Assembly (NCBI GenBank): GCA_946480125.1
Contig: CAMLIY010000218.1
Coordinates: 1-5,395 of the forward strand
Origin: an uncultured Asticcacaulis sp.
GTDB lineage: Bacteria > Pseudomonadota > Alphaproteobacteria > Caulobacterales > Caulobacteraceae
Length of the DNA stretch: 5,395 nt
Reading direction: 5' to 3'
Shown here: positions 4,987-5,395 of the stretch, in pieces
How the letters are laid out: every line of letters begins with the position of its first letter
How positions within the stretch are numbered: the stretch's first letter is position 1
Notes under the pieces: model-generated
What the model was told of the DNA's origin: nothing
Seen by the model: only the letters and a program-made list of their open reading frames with translations
Database searches by the model: none
Position numbers and translations under genes: made by a program

Positions 4987-5395
4987 GCGCGCCAGGCGAT
5001 ATCGGTGCGGTAGAACCCACCCGGCCAATCGATGTCGTTTATGGCGGCGTAGGCCTGGTCGCGGGCGTCCTGAAGGGTCTTGCCCCGGGCGCAGATATTC
5101 AGCACACGCCCGCCGGAAGCCCTGAGTGAACCGTCTTCGGCGCGGTGGGTGCCGGCATGAAATACGATCACATCCTTGCCGAAATCAGCTTCGGCGCCGC
5201 GAATGATCGAGCCGGTCAGCGGACTGTCGGGATAGCCCTTGGCGGCATAGACCACGCAGACCGCCGGTTCGTCATGCCATTCCGGCGCCGGCAGGTTTTT
5301 CAAGCCCCCCTTGGCGGCCGCCAGCAGATAAGGCACGATATCGCTTTTCAGGCGCAGCATCAGGACCTGGCATTCCGGATCGCCGAAGCGGGCAT
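4980..5395 (-). CDS. purD: Phosphoribosylamine-glycine ligase (GARS), C-terminal part
   Basis: PurD joins glycine to 5-phosphoribosylamine with ATP, the second step of de novo purine synthesis, in the cytoplasm. The frame stays open to the right edge, so the gene is cut there. The 137 visible residues are the C-terminal third of a protein usually of about 420-430 residues. The first visible residues, ARFGDPECQ, belong to the NxRFGDPE signature of the ATP-grasp Mg/ATP site; the split codon before them is compatible with Asn (AAT). Next come the helix LMLRLKSDIVPYLL, the C-domain strand AVCVVYAAKGYPDSP (44-58), VFHAGTH (77-83), ASGGRVLN (92-99) and the usual ending WPGGFYRTDIAWRAL. The stop TAA is at 4982-4980, inside the right arm of the inverted repeat; the protein still ends where relatives do. 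It faces the small + strand gene convergently. Confidence 0.97.
   Translation of the reverse strand, partial: ARFGDPECQVLMLRLKSDIVPYLLAAAKGGLKNLPAPEWHDEPAVCVVYAAKGYPDSPLTGSIIRGAEADFGKDVIVFHAGTHRAEDGSLRASGGRVLNICARGKTLQDARDQAYAAINDIDWPGGFYRTDIAWRAL

Overview
The window comes from a GC-rich Gram-negative chromosome. The lipid A/Kdo genes, the protein style and the gene order point to an alphaproteobacterium, and Caulobacterales (Asticcacaulis-like) is my best guess. That placement is from memory of protein style, not from a search. Most of the window is ordinary housekeeping sequence; the least explained part is the gap between the last two genes.

Left part (1-2963, + strand): a tight three-gene lipid A/inner-core operon. 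It starts with the 3' part of a DUF374-type acyltransferase gene that is open at the window edge. Next is waaA (Kdo transferase), whose ATG overlaps the previous stop as ATGA. Then comes lpxK (lipid A 4'-kinase), whose ATG lies 11 nt before the end of waaA. The three products act on the same molecule at the cytoplasmic face of the inner membrane: LpxK adds the 4'-phosphate, WaaA adds Kdo, and the DUF374 protein is a plausible (unproven) secondary acyltransferase.

Middle part (2964-4473, + strand): a 289-nt gap with a plausible sigma70-type promoter, several small hairpins and a weak candidate leader ORF that has a good Shine-Dalgarno. It is followed by a separately transcribed secreted GH5 glycoside hydrolase, closed by a textbook rho-independent terminator.

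Right part (4474-5395): a small conserved-looking protein of unknown function on the + strand (GTG start with SD), converging on the 3' end of purD (purine synthesis) on the - strand. The 128-nt convergent gap is filled by nested palindromes. The main one is a 109-nt inverted repeat (4878-4986) with perfect 19-nt ends, extending to about 29 paired positions, with a second perfect 8-bp hairpin in its centre. Its right arm includes the last codon and stop of purD. It may be a REP/MITE-like element, a bidirectional terminator or a structured RNA, and the sequence alone does not decide between these. I found no rRNA, tRNA, CRISPR array, transposase or phage gene.
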